From an uncultured Alphaproteobacteria bacterium (lineage in GTDB: Bacteria; Pseudomonadota; Alphaproteobacteria; Puniceispirillales; Puniceispirillaceae): a DNA stretch of 13,045 nt. Both the position numbers and the translations under genes were made by a program. The DNA lies in assembly GCA_913031555.1 (NCBI GenBank), contig CAJWDO010000020.1, positions 1-13,045 on the forward strand, given 5' to 3'. Position 1 is the first letter of the stretch. Each line of letters starts with the position of its first letter. The notes beneath the pieces are model-generated. The model saw nothing but the letters and a program-made list of their open reading frames with translations, was not told where the DNA came from and made no database searches. Positions 7,038 to 13,045 of the stretch are shown in pieces.

Positions 7038-7044
7038 CTCCTTT
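7038..7044 (-). promoter_or_regulatory. strong Shine-Dalgarno sequence just after ftsA
   Basis: The minus strand reads AAAGGAG between the ftsA stop and ATG 7029, with an eight-base spacer (CATCCACC). It is nearly 200 bases from ftsZ and so cannot serve it directly. The only start codon it fits is that of the 61-codon frame. Confidence 0.6.
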
Positions 7045-7045
7045 C

Positions 7046-8341
7046 TCAGATATTGTCCCGGAACCACGCGCCCAATCGTTCGATCGGGCCATGGGGCAGG
7101 GTCCTTGTCTGACGTTCGGCCGGGTCGTCCTCGGTCAGACGGCTAACGTGAATAAGGGCGCCGATAGCAGCAGCGCTGGACCGGCTGGTCTCTTCGGTTG
7201 GCAAATTGCCGATACTGGCTGGCTCGCCGATACCGACGCTCTTGCCTGCGACCTGGGCGCAAAAATCGGCAATGCCGGTCATCTGGCTGCCACCGCCGGT
7301 CAAAACAAAGCGGTTGCCGGCGGCGTAATCCATGCGCACGGCCCGCATCCTGTCGGTCAGAAGTTCGATGATTTCCTCAACGCGTGGGCGGATGACGGCG
7401 CTGAGCAGGCTGCGGTCGATCATCTTGCCATCGACCTCGATGTGATCGCCGACGCCGGGCAGCATGATATTGTCCGAATGACCCATTTTCAGGGCTTCGC
7501 GCACCGGCGAGGGGGCTGCCGCCATGGTATCGATCGGGGTGATGGCACCATGAACTGCCTTCAACCGTTCGGCTGTGGCCAGCGGTGTTGACAGAATACG
7601 GGCGATATCGGTCGATACATGCTGGCCGCCAACCGGCACAGTGTCGATATAGATCAGCTTGCCATCCATGAAGATCGCTGCTGAAGAGGTGCCGCCGCCC
7701 AGGTCGATGACGGTACTGCCAACTTCGCGTTCTTCATTGCCAAGACAGGCTAGTCCTGCTGCGTACCCGGCATGGATAAACCGTTCCACACCAAGATGGT
7801 TCTGGGCCAGTGCCTCGATGATGTTGGCAAGATGGGTACGGTTTGCCACGACAGTCAGGAAATCAACGGTCAGTTCACGTCCGCGCATGCCAACCGGATC
7901 GGAAATGCCGCGGATGTCATCAAGGCTGTAATGCAGCGGATGAAGCTGCATGAGCTGTAGCGCGCTATCAATTTCCTGCGCACCGGACCGGTCGAGAAGG
8001 CGGCGCACATCGCGTCGGCTGACAGTGCTGTCAGACATGGTGATGGCCTGCGTGCGGAAGCTGGAGCGCGGGCTGCCACCAGCCAGCACTACACTGACGG
8101 CATTCATCGAAACGCCGGCGGCGCGCTCGGCCGTCTGCACAGCATTGCCGATAGCATCGCTGAGAGCGGCAAGTGCCGTGACCTCTCCGGCACGAATGCC
8201 GCCCGAGGCATGCGTTCCCTGTCCGAGAAGGCGAACCCCGCCATTCTTGTCATGCTCGCCGATCATGCAGCAAATTTTTGAACTGCCGATATCGAGAATG
8301 CCGAATGGCCGGCGGCTGTGACGGGCGCGGCGCAACTTCAT
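7046..8341 (-). CDS. ftsA: cell division protein FtsA
   Basis: FtsA is an actin-like ATPase that tethers FtsZ filaments to the inner membrane and recruits later divisome proteins. The 431-residue product has family length. Phosphate loop 1, FGILDIGSSKICCMIGE, is at 13-29; phosphate 2, VIDLGGGTSSAAIF, at 211-224; and the adenosine motif FVLTGGGSQMTGI at 345-357. The FtsA-specific 1C subdomain falls between, at roughly 90-170. The C-terminal amphipathic membrane-targeting helix is present as PIERLGAWFRDNI (419-431). The basic N-terminus (KLRRARHSRR) precedes the fold. The ATG overlaps the ftsQ stop by ATGA, and AGGGGAG six bases upstream supports it. After the stop come a strong Shine-Dalgarno sequence and the small frame leading into ftsZ. 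Confidence 0.98.
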   Translation of the reverse strand: MKLRRARHSRRPFGILDIGSSKICCMIGEHDKNGGVRLLGQGTHASGGIRAGEVTALAALSDAIGNAVQTAERAAGVSMNAVSVVLAGGSPRSSFRTQAITMSDSTVSRRDVRRLLDRSGAQEIDSALQLMQLHPLHYSLDDIRGISDPVGMRGRELTVDFLTVVANRTHLANIIEALAQNHLGVERFIHAGYAAGLACLGNEEREVGSTVIDLGGGTSSAAIFMDGKLIYIDTVPVGGQHVSTDIARILSTPLATAERLKAVHGAITPIDTMAAAPSPVREALKMGHSDNIMLPGVGDHIEVDGKMIDRSLLSAVIRPRVEEIIELLTDRMRAVRMDYAAGNRFVLTGGGSQMTGIADFCAQVAGKSVGIGEPASIGNLPTEETSRSSAAAIGALIHVSRLTEDDPAERQTRTLPHGPIERLGAWFRDNI

Positions 8342-9162
8342 GTCTTGCTCCCCTTTCCGCGAACCGGAATGTTCGGTTCGACGATCATCTGGTCGGGCAC
8401 GCGCATGTCGATCACAGCAAGATCACGATCGGTAATGCGCTTGGAATGGTCGATCATGGCAAGCCGTGACCAGGCGGTGCGCGGATCGCCTTCCGGCAGG
8501 CGCACACGAATGCCGCTGCGCAGATGCACATCCCACCGCCGTTCTGACTGGAAGGTGACGGCCCAGACCTCGGCATAAAGCTCAGGCTCGGTGCGCAAGA
8601 TATTCAGGATTGGGGCCACCTTGCCGGCAGCCTGTTTGCCAGCCACCACGGTCAGATGGCTGAAGGCCGACGGGTCAGCGCCGGTGATGATGGTGCCGCT
8701 GGCATCGATGACCCGGTGGCCATCGACAGTCTGCAGCAACGCCATCGGAAGGCGTTCGGTCAGCAACAAGCGGATGGTTGACGGCATCTCGCGCTCGATA
8801 GCGATATCCTCAATCCAGCCGATGGTGGACAGACGGGCATGCAGGTCAGGAAGCGAGATGCTCAGCATCGGTTCGCCAAGGGTCAGTTCGCTGGCGGCAA
8901 GCAATACATCTTTCGGCGTGTGCGTGCGGCCATAGACCTCGATATGTTCCAGCTTCAGGCCGGCATCTGCCGAGGTGGCGACAAGAATGTCGGCGAGGTG
9001 GCCGCGTTCGAGATAAACGCCGATACCGCCGCCGGCCAGAAGGACCACCATCACCGTGGCGGCAATTGCCCGCCAGCCAGGAAGGCGGCGCTGCGTCTGG
9101 CTGCTATCAGCTGCCGATGCGTTGTCGCTGCGTGCGCGGATGAATCGCATCAGTCGTCGCAT
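8338..9162 (-). CDS. ftsQ: cell division protein FtsQ
   Basis: FtsQ is a bitopic inner-membrane protein that links early and late divisome parts, in E. coli through the FtsQLB complex. The 274-residue product has a basic cytoplasmic tail (1-31), one membrane segment (about 32-51, AIAATVMVVLLAGGGIGVYL), a POTRA domain (about 71-139, starting LEHIEVYGRTHTPKDVL and ending LLLTERLP) and a beta domain to about 260. The POTRA feature IGWIEDIAIERE is characteristic of the family. ATG 9162 has GGAG eight bases upstream and lies inside ddl, overlapping it by 13 bases. A second in-frame ATG at 9150 touches the ddl stop as TGATG but has no Shine-Dalgarno sequence. The gene ends in an ATGA overlap with ftsA. 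Confidence 0.96.
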   Translation of the reverse strand: MRRLMRFIRARSDNASAADSSQTQRRLPGWRAIAATVMVVLLAGGGIGVYLERGHLADILVATSADAGLKLEHIEVYGRTHTPKDVLLAASELTLGEPMLSISLPDLHARLSTIGWIEDIAIEREMPSTIRLLLTERLPMALLQTVDGHRVIDASGTIITGADPSAFSHLTVVAGKQAAGKVAPILNILRTEPELYAEVWAVTFQSERRWDVHLRSGIRVRLPEGDPRTAWSRLAMIDHSKRITDRDLAVIDMRVPDQMIVEPNIPVRGKGSKT

Positions 9163-10055
9163 TGCGCAGTCTCCAGAAGGTGGTTCACCAGCTCTTCGCC
9201 GGACAGGCCGACAAAGCGGGCCTGTTCAGGCACGAGCGAGGTGGCGGTCATGCCGGGCTGGGTGTTGATTTCCAGCATGAACAGCGCGTTTTTGTCCTTG
9301 TCCCAACGATAATCGGCGCGAATCACACCGCGGCAGCCAAGATGGCGGTAGGCGCGCTCGGCCCAGTCGCAGGCGGTCAGGGTGACGTCCTGCGGGATGT
9401 CGGCCGGCAGAATATGCTCAGACCCGCCAGCCGCATATTTTGCATCAAAATCATAGAAATCGATCTTTGGGCGGATTTCGGTCACGCACAGGGCTGTGCC
9501 ATCAAGAACTGCCACGGTCAGTTCAAGGCCGGGGATATAGGGTTCAGCAATCAATTCGGTTTCCAGCTTCCAGTGGCTGCGCGCCGGGGCCGCATTGTTG
9601 CCTTCCTGCACAATCACCACGCCGATGCTGGACCCGTCGGCGCGTGGCTTGATCACATGCGCGCCGTTGTAATCTGCCGGATAGACATGGCTGTCTTCGA
9701 CCAGAGGCAGCGTTGGCGGGACATTGATGCCGACCTCTGCCAGTGCATTTTTCGCACGCAGCTTGTCCATCGCCATCGCCGACGCCAGCACGCCGCTATG
9801 CGTGTAGGGGATGTTCATGATGTTCAGCAGCCCCTGGATGTTGCCATCCTCGCCGACCTGACCATGCAGTGCATTGAAGACGCGGGCCGGCTTCATGTCG
9901 GCCAGCACGGCGGCAATATTTCGTTCAACCTCGATCTCGACAGCATCCCAGCCGGCGTTGCGCGCCGCCTGTCCACAAAAGCTGGCGGTGACCCGGCTGA
10001 CCGGTGCTTCGGATGTCCAGCCCCCCATCAGGACGGCCACGCGCTCGCCAGTCAT
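9150..10055 (-). CDS. ddl: D-alanine--D-alanine ligase
   Basis: Ddl is an ATP-grasp cytoplasmic enzyme that joins two D-alanines to make the dipeptide added by MurF to the peptidoglycan precursor. The 301-residue product shows GGWTSE (11-16) with E16, LHGQVGEDGNIQG (63-75), YTHSGVLASAMAMDK (84-98), the ATP lid DGSSIGV (140-146), Y207 in KYAAG, R246 in VIRADY, and the metal site EINTQPGMT (262-270) with E262 and N264. The tyrosine at the position of E. coli Y216 fits a D-Ala-D-Ala rather than a D-Ala-D-Lac enzyme. The YTHSG form is usual in Alphaproteobacteria. The ATG overlaps the murB stop by ATGA; AGAGGGG lies upstream at a longish spacing. The 3' end runs 13 bases into ftsQ. The gene could also be called ddlB. 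Confidence 0.97.
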   Translation of the reverse strand: MTGERVAVLMGGWTSEAPVSRVTASFCGQAARNAGWDAVEIEVERNIAAVLADMKPARVFNALHGQVGEDGNIQGLLNIMNIPYTHSGVLASAMAMDKLRAKNALAEVGINVPPTLPLVEDSHVYPADYNGAHVIKPRADGSSIGVVIVQEGNNAAPARSHWKLETELIAEPYIPGLELTVAVLDGTALCVTEIRPKIDFYDFDAKYAAGGSEHILPADIPQDVTLTACDWAERAYRHLGCRGVIRADYRWDKDKNALFMLEINTQPGMTATSLVPEQARFVGLSGEELVNHLLETAQCDD

Positions 10056-11008
10056 GCGCCATTCCCCTCTGGTTGAGTTGTCTCTGGTTGCGCGGCGATG
10101 ATGCGGTGGCCATCTGCAAGGCGGCCGACACGACGGATTTCCCAGCGCAGGGACGGGCCCCCATGTTCCTGAACGCGGCCACGCACCGCTTCGCCCAATG
10201 TTTCCAGATCATGGGCGTTGGCAGTACCGGTATTGATCAGGAAGTTGCAGTGTTTTTCGGATACCTGTGCGCCGCCAATGACCATGCCGCGGCACCCGGC
10301 AGCATCGATTTCCTGCCAGGCTTTGCCACCGGGCGGATTGGCGAAGGTGCTGCCGCCGGTGCGCACACCGCGCGGCTGCGCATCACCGCGGCTGGCGATG
10401 ATCTCTTTCATCCTGGCCTTGATGGCATCGGGCGCGCCGCTGACAGCGGAAAGCGTGGCATGGGTGAAAATCCAGTCTGCCGGCGCATCACTGTGCCGAT
10501 AGGCCATGCCCATTTTATCTGGTGTGGCACTGACAGCGTTGCCCTGCCGGTCGAGACCGCAGGCGCGCAGTGTGACGTCACGGAATTCACTGCCGTAAGC
10601 ACCGGCATTCATCCGCAGGCCGCCGCCAATGGTGCCCGGAATACCGATCAGGAATTCAAGGCCGGCAAGACCTTCCCGCGCGGCATAGCGCGCAACATCC
10701 GCGTCGCTCGCTCCTGCATCAGCGGTCACGGTGGTACCGTCATGCGATACCGAGGTCATGAATTCATTCAGCCGGATGACAACACCGGCAACGCCGCCAT
10801 CACGCACCAGAAGGTTCGAGCCCGCACCAACTGGCAGCAGGGGAATGTCGGCCGGGCATCCGGCAAGGAACTGCGCCAGATCATCGGCATCGCGCGGGCA
10901 GAACACCACGTCAGCTGGCCCGCCAACACCAAACCATGTGTGGCGCGACATATCGACAGCATCGGCATAGGTGCCGCGAACAGCGGGAAGACGGTTGACC
11001 AGCGTCAT
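10052..11008 (-). CDS. murB: UDP-N-acetylenolpyruvoylglucosamine reductase MurB
   Basis: MurB is a cytoplasmic flavoenzyme that reduces UDP-GlcNAc-enolpyruvate to UDP-MurNAc with NADPH, the second committed step of peptidoglycan synthesis. The 318-residue product has the FAD-binding loops GAGSNLLVRDGG (61-72) and GIPGTIGGGLRMNAGAYG (122-139). YRHS at 170-173 carries R171, TGGSTFANP carries the proton-donor serine S220, and WEIRRVG carries the C-terminal active-site glutamate E290. GGAQVSEKHCNFLIN (245-259) is also conserved. The pattern is that of the shorter type II MurB, lacking the extra domain of the E. coli enzyme. The ATG overlaps the murC stop by ATGA and is preceded by GGAGGGG. It ends in an ATGA overlap with ddl. 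Confidence 0.97.
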   Translation of the reverse strand: MTLVNRLPAVRGTYADAVDMSRHTWFGVGGPADVVFCPRDADDLAQFLAGCPADIPLLPVGAGSNLLVRDGGVAGVVIRLNEFMTSVSHDGTTVTADAGASDADVARYAAREGLAGLEFLIGIPGTIGGGLRMNAGAYGSEFRDVTLRACGLDRQGNAVSATPDKMGMAYRHSDAPADWIFTHATLSAVSGAPDAIKARMKEIIASRGDAQPRGVRTGGSTFANPPGGKAWQEIDAAGCRGMVIGGAQVSEKHCNFLINTGTANAHDLETLGEAVRGRVQEHGGPSLRWEIRRVGRLADGHRIIAAQPETTQPEGNGA

Positions 11009-12426
11009 GATGCCCCTCCGCGCAATATGTCCATTTCGTTGGCAAGCGCAGCCGCCCAGCTGGTGATATCACCAGCACCGAGGCACATCACAAGATCGCC
11101 ATTCTCCGTGCGCTGCAGAATTTCCCGTGCCAGATCTTCACGCGATTCCAGCGGTGCCGGCCCACGATGCCCGCGGTCACGCAGACCGGTCACCAGCGCA
11201 TTCTTGTCGATCCCGTCAATCGGGGCCTCACCAGCGGCATAAACATCGGCAACCAGCACTTCATCCGCATCATTGAAGCAGGCGCAGAAATCATCGAACA
11301 GATCGGCAAGGCGGCTGTACCGGTGCGGCTGAACCACGGCGACAAGCTTGTTGGTGCCGCACAGCATCCGGCCAGCCTGCAAGGCAGCGCGAATTTCGAC
11401 AGGGTGGTGGCCGTAATCATCAATCACTGTCACGCCGCCGCTGACACCTTTGGTTTCGAAGCGGCGGCCCACCCCGCCAAATCCGGCAAGTGCGGTGGTG
11501 ACTTCGTCTGGCGTCATGCCCATTTCCATCGCCACAGCAATGGCCGCCAGGCAGTTCTGGACATTGTGTTCGCCAAGCATCGGGAAGCGCAGATCAGATA
11601 TGATGCCAGTGTTGCTGGCGGTGCGCTCGGACAGGATCACATCAAACAGCATGGCCGACCCTTTGTGCCGCATATTCACAGCACGCACATCAGCATTCGC
11701 CGACAGACCGTAGGTGATGATCCGCCGGTCCTTGATGCCAGCCATCAGGCGCTGCACCGAGGGATGGTCGATACACAATGTGGCAAAGCCGTAAAACGGG
11801 ATGGCAGCGACGAAATTGAAGAATGCCGCCTCCAGCGCCTCGTAGGTGCCGTGATGGTCGAGATGTTCGGGATCAATGTTTGTAACGACGGCAACAGTGG
11901 GGTTCAGCTTGGAAAATGACCCGTCACTTTCGTCTGCCTCGACAACCATCCACTGTCCCTTGCCAAGGCGGGCATTGCTGCCCCAGCCGGTGATGATGCC
12001 GCCATTGATCACGGTCGGATCGATACGGGCGGAATCCAGCAGCGTTGCAATCAATGATGTGGTGGTTGTCTTGCCATGTGTACCGGCAACGGCAACCGAC
12101 CAGCGCAGCCGCATCAGTTCACCCAGCATTTCGGCGCGGTGCACGATCGGCAGAAAGCGTTCGCGCGCGGCCAGCAATTCCGGATTGTCCGGCTTGATCG
12201 CGGTCGAAATAACCACAATCGAGGCATCATCTATATTTTCGGCCTTCTGTCCGCAGGTCACCGGAATACCCTTGTCGCGCAGACGCCGCACATTGGCATT
12301 TTCAGCAACATCGCTGCCCTGTACCTGATAGCCAAGCTCAAACAGAATCTCGGCGATGCCGCTCATGCCGATGCCGCCGATACCGGTGAAATGCATGGTG
12401 CCGATGGACAAAGGTAACTCACTCAT
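11005..12426 (-). CDS. murC: UDP-N-acetylmuramate--L-alanine ligase MurC
   Basis: MurC is the ATP-dependent cytoplasmic ligase that adds L-alanine to UDP-MurNAc and so starts the peptide stem. The 473-residue product matches the family. The N-terminal Rossmann domain has FTGIGGIGMSGIAEIL (13-28). The central ATPase domain has the P-loop GTHGKTTTT (115-123), EADESDGSF (163-171) and TNIDPEHLD (182-190). The C-terminal domain has DDYGHHPVEI (336-345) and QPHRYSR (366-372). All Mur-ligase invariant residues I looked for are present. The ATG at 12426 overlaps the murG stop by ATGA, with GGGAG seven bases upstream. The 3' end overlaps murB in the same way. The MurG-MurC-MurB order is that of the alphaproteobacterial dcw cluster. 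Confidence 0.98.
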   Translation of the reverse strand: MSELPLSIGTMHFTGIGGIGMSGIAEILFELGYQVQGSDVAENANVRRLRDKGIPVTCGQKAENIDDASIVVISTAIKPDNPELLAARERFLPIVHRAEMLGELMRLRWSVAVAGTHGKTTTTSLIATLLDSARIDPTVINGGIITGWGSNARLGKGQWMVVEADESDGSFSKLNPTVAVVTNIDPEHLDHHGTYEALEAAFFNFVAAIPFYGFATLCIDHPSVQRLMAGIKDRRIITYGLSANADVRAVNMRHKGSAMLFDVILSERTASNTGIISDLRFPMLGEHNVQNCLAAIAVAMEMGMTPDEVTTALAGFGGVGRRFETKGVSGGVTVIDDYGHHPVEIRAALQAGRMLCGTNKLVAVVQPHRYSRLADLFDDFCACFNDADEVLVADVYAAGEAPIDGIDKNALVTGLRDRGHRGPAPLESREDLAREILQRTENGDLVMCLGAGDITSWAAALANEMDILRGGAS

Positions 12427-13045
12427 ATCGCAGCTCCCTGATTAGAAGATGGGGAAGCGGAAGATGCGTTTCCTGTGACACAGGCCTCAACCATATCGGC
12501 GATATTGGCCGCCGCGTCTGATTTTGATAACTGCTTTGCCTTGCTGGACATATCAACAAGCAAGGCTGGATCATCAAGTAGGTCTGTCAGATGTGTAGCA
12601 AGTTTCTCGGCGTCGAGATCGGCTTCGGCAAGGCACAGACCACCGCCCAGATTCTGCATCTGCATGGCGTTTTGTGTTTGATGGTCATCCATTGCATGCG
12701 GAAACGGAATGAATATTGTTGGTGCGCCCAATGCGGCCAGTTCGGCGACGGATGAGGCGCCAGCCCGACTTATAATCAGGTCGCTTTGGCGGATATGGCT
12801 TGCAATGTCGGCAAAGAAAGGCGCGATGGTGGCCGCAACACTCATTTCAGCATAAAGGTCTTCTAACGCCCCAACCTGATCGGCACGGGCTTGCTGGGTT
12901 ATGACAAGACGGTTTTTTATGGCATCGGGCAACAGATCTATGGCCGCGGGGACAAGCTTGGCAAAAATAGCCGCACCCTGCGAGCCGCCAAAGACAGCCA
13001 GATATAGTTTATCAACCTTTTGTGCTTTGGCTGGCTTTTGTCTCT
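12423..13045 (-). CDS. murG: undecaprenyl-PP-MurNAc-pentapeptide GlcNAc transferase MurG, C-terminal part (truncated by the window edge)
   Basis: MurG is the peripheral inner-membrane glycosyltransferase (GT28) that converts lipid I to lipid II using UDP-GlcNAc. Only the last 206 residues are inside; the frame is open to the right edge, so the lipid I-binding N-terminal domain is missing. The visible part starts before the interdomain motif VFGGSQGA. It includes the nucleotide-sugar site, in the run ISRAGASSVAELAALG followed by PTIFIPFPHAMDDHQTQNA, which match the E. coli region around its E269 and QQ motif. It ends in a short Ser/Ala-rich tail. The start lies outside, so the in-frame TTG at 12932 should not be used. 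The segment is less GC-rich (about 50% over the last 145 bases) than the genes to its left. The stop overlaps murC by ATGA. Confidence 0.95.
   Translation of the reverse strand, partial: RQKPAKAQKVDKLYLAVFGGSQGAAIFAKLVPAAIDLLPDAIKNRLVITQQARADQVGALEDLYAEMSVAATIAPFFADIASHIRQSDLIISRAGASSVAELAALGAPTIFIPFPHAMDDHQTQNAMQMQNLGGGLCLAEADLDAEKLATHLTDLLDDPALLVDMSSKAKQLSKSDAAANIADMVEACVTGNASSASPSSNQGAAI

Noticed and set aside
6844..7092. 82-codon version of the small frame, starting inside ftsA
   Set aside because: The first 21 codons overlap the FtsA membrane helix in another frame and have no ribosome site. The ATG at 7029, with AAAGGAG upstream, is the sensible start.
6263..7591. Long plus-strand open frame (442 codons) across ftsZ and ftsA
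   Set aside because: It lies antisense to two well-conserved genes, resembles no known protein and has no ribosome site that I can see. Long antisense frames are expected in GC-rich coding DNA.
10004..11242. Long plus-strand open frame (412 codons) across murB
   Set aside because: Antisense shadow of murB, murC and ddl. Its composition is explained by the codon pattern of the real genes.
12423..12932. Separate 169-residue protein starting at TTG 12932
   Set aside because: The frame continues upstream without a stop through the MurG motif GGSQGA to the window edge, so it is the tail of murG and not its own gene.

Overview
The window is one side of an alphaproteobacterial division and cell wall (dcw) cluster together with its usual downstream neighbours. 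Every gene lies on the minus strand, so transcription runs from right to left. The order murG-murC-murB-ddl-ftsQ-ftsA-ftsZ, followed by lpxC-bamD-recN-ligA, is characteristic of Alphaproteobacteria, as are the FtsZ with a long linker ending in DLEIPAFLRRQ and the YTHSGVLAS form of Ddl. Base composition is high in GC (roughly 60% in the lines I counted, nearer 50% at the murG end). I cannot name a genus; a Rhodospirillales- or SAR116-like bacterium would fit, but that is a guess.

Right part (13045 to 4889): the 3' end of murG, then murC, murB, ddl, ftsQ, ftsA and ftsZ. Junctions are tight. murG/murC, murC/murB, murB/ddl and ftsQ/ftsA each overlap by four bases (ATGA), and ddl/ftsQ overlap by 13. 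The one apparent gap, 198 bases between ftsA and ftsZ, is filled by an unannotated-looking 61-codon reading frame. It has a strong Shine-Dalgarno sequence and its own ATGA overlap with ftsZ. MurG, MurC, MurB and Ddl make or prepare lipid II and its D-Ala-D-Ala cap; FtsQ, FtsA and FtsZ build the divisome.

Middle (4888 to 4694): a clear intrinsic terminator closes the ftsZ transcript. It is followed by a non-coding stretch with three GTTAC repeats at helical-turn spacing and a plausible promoter for lpxC.

Left part (4693 to 1): lpxC (first committed step of lipid A synthesis), a 141 to 174 base gap with a weak promoter candidate, then bamD (outer-membrane protein assembly), recN (double-strand break repair) and the 5' two thirds or so of a truncated ligA (NAD-dependent DNA ligase). 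bamD-recN-ligA are separated by only 1 to 2 bases and look like one operon.

No mobile elements, tRNA or rRNA genes, or CRISPR arrays were seen, and no wholly new system. The best candidates for something undescribed are the small frame between ftsA and ftsZ, the unusually long FtsZ linker, and the lpxC upstream region.
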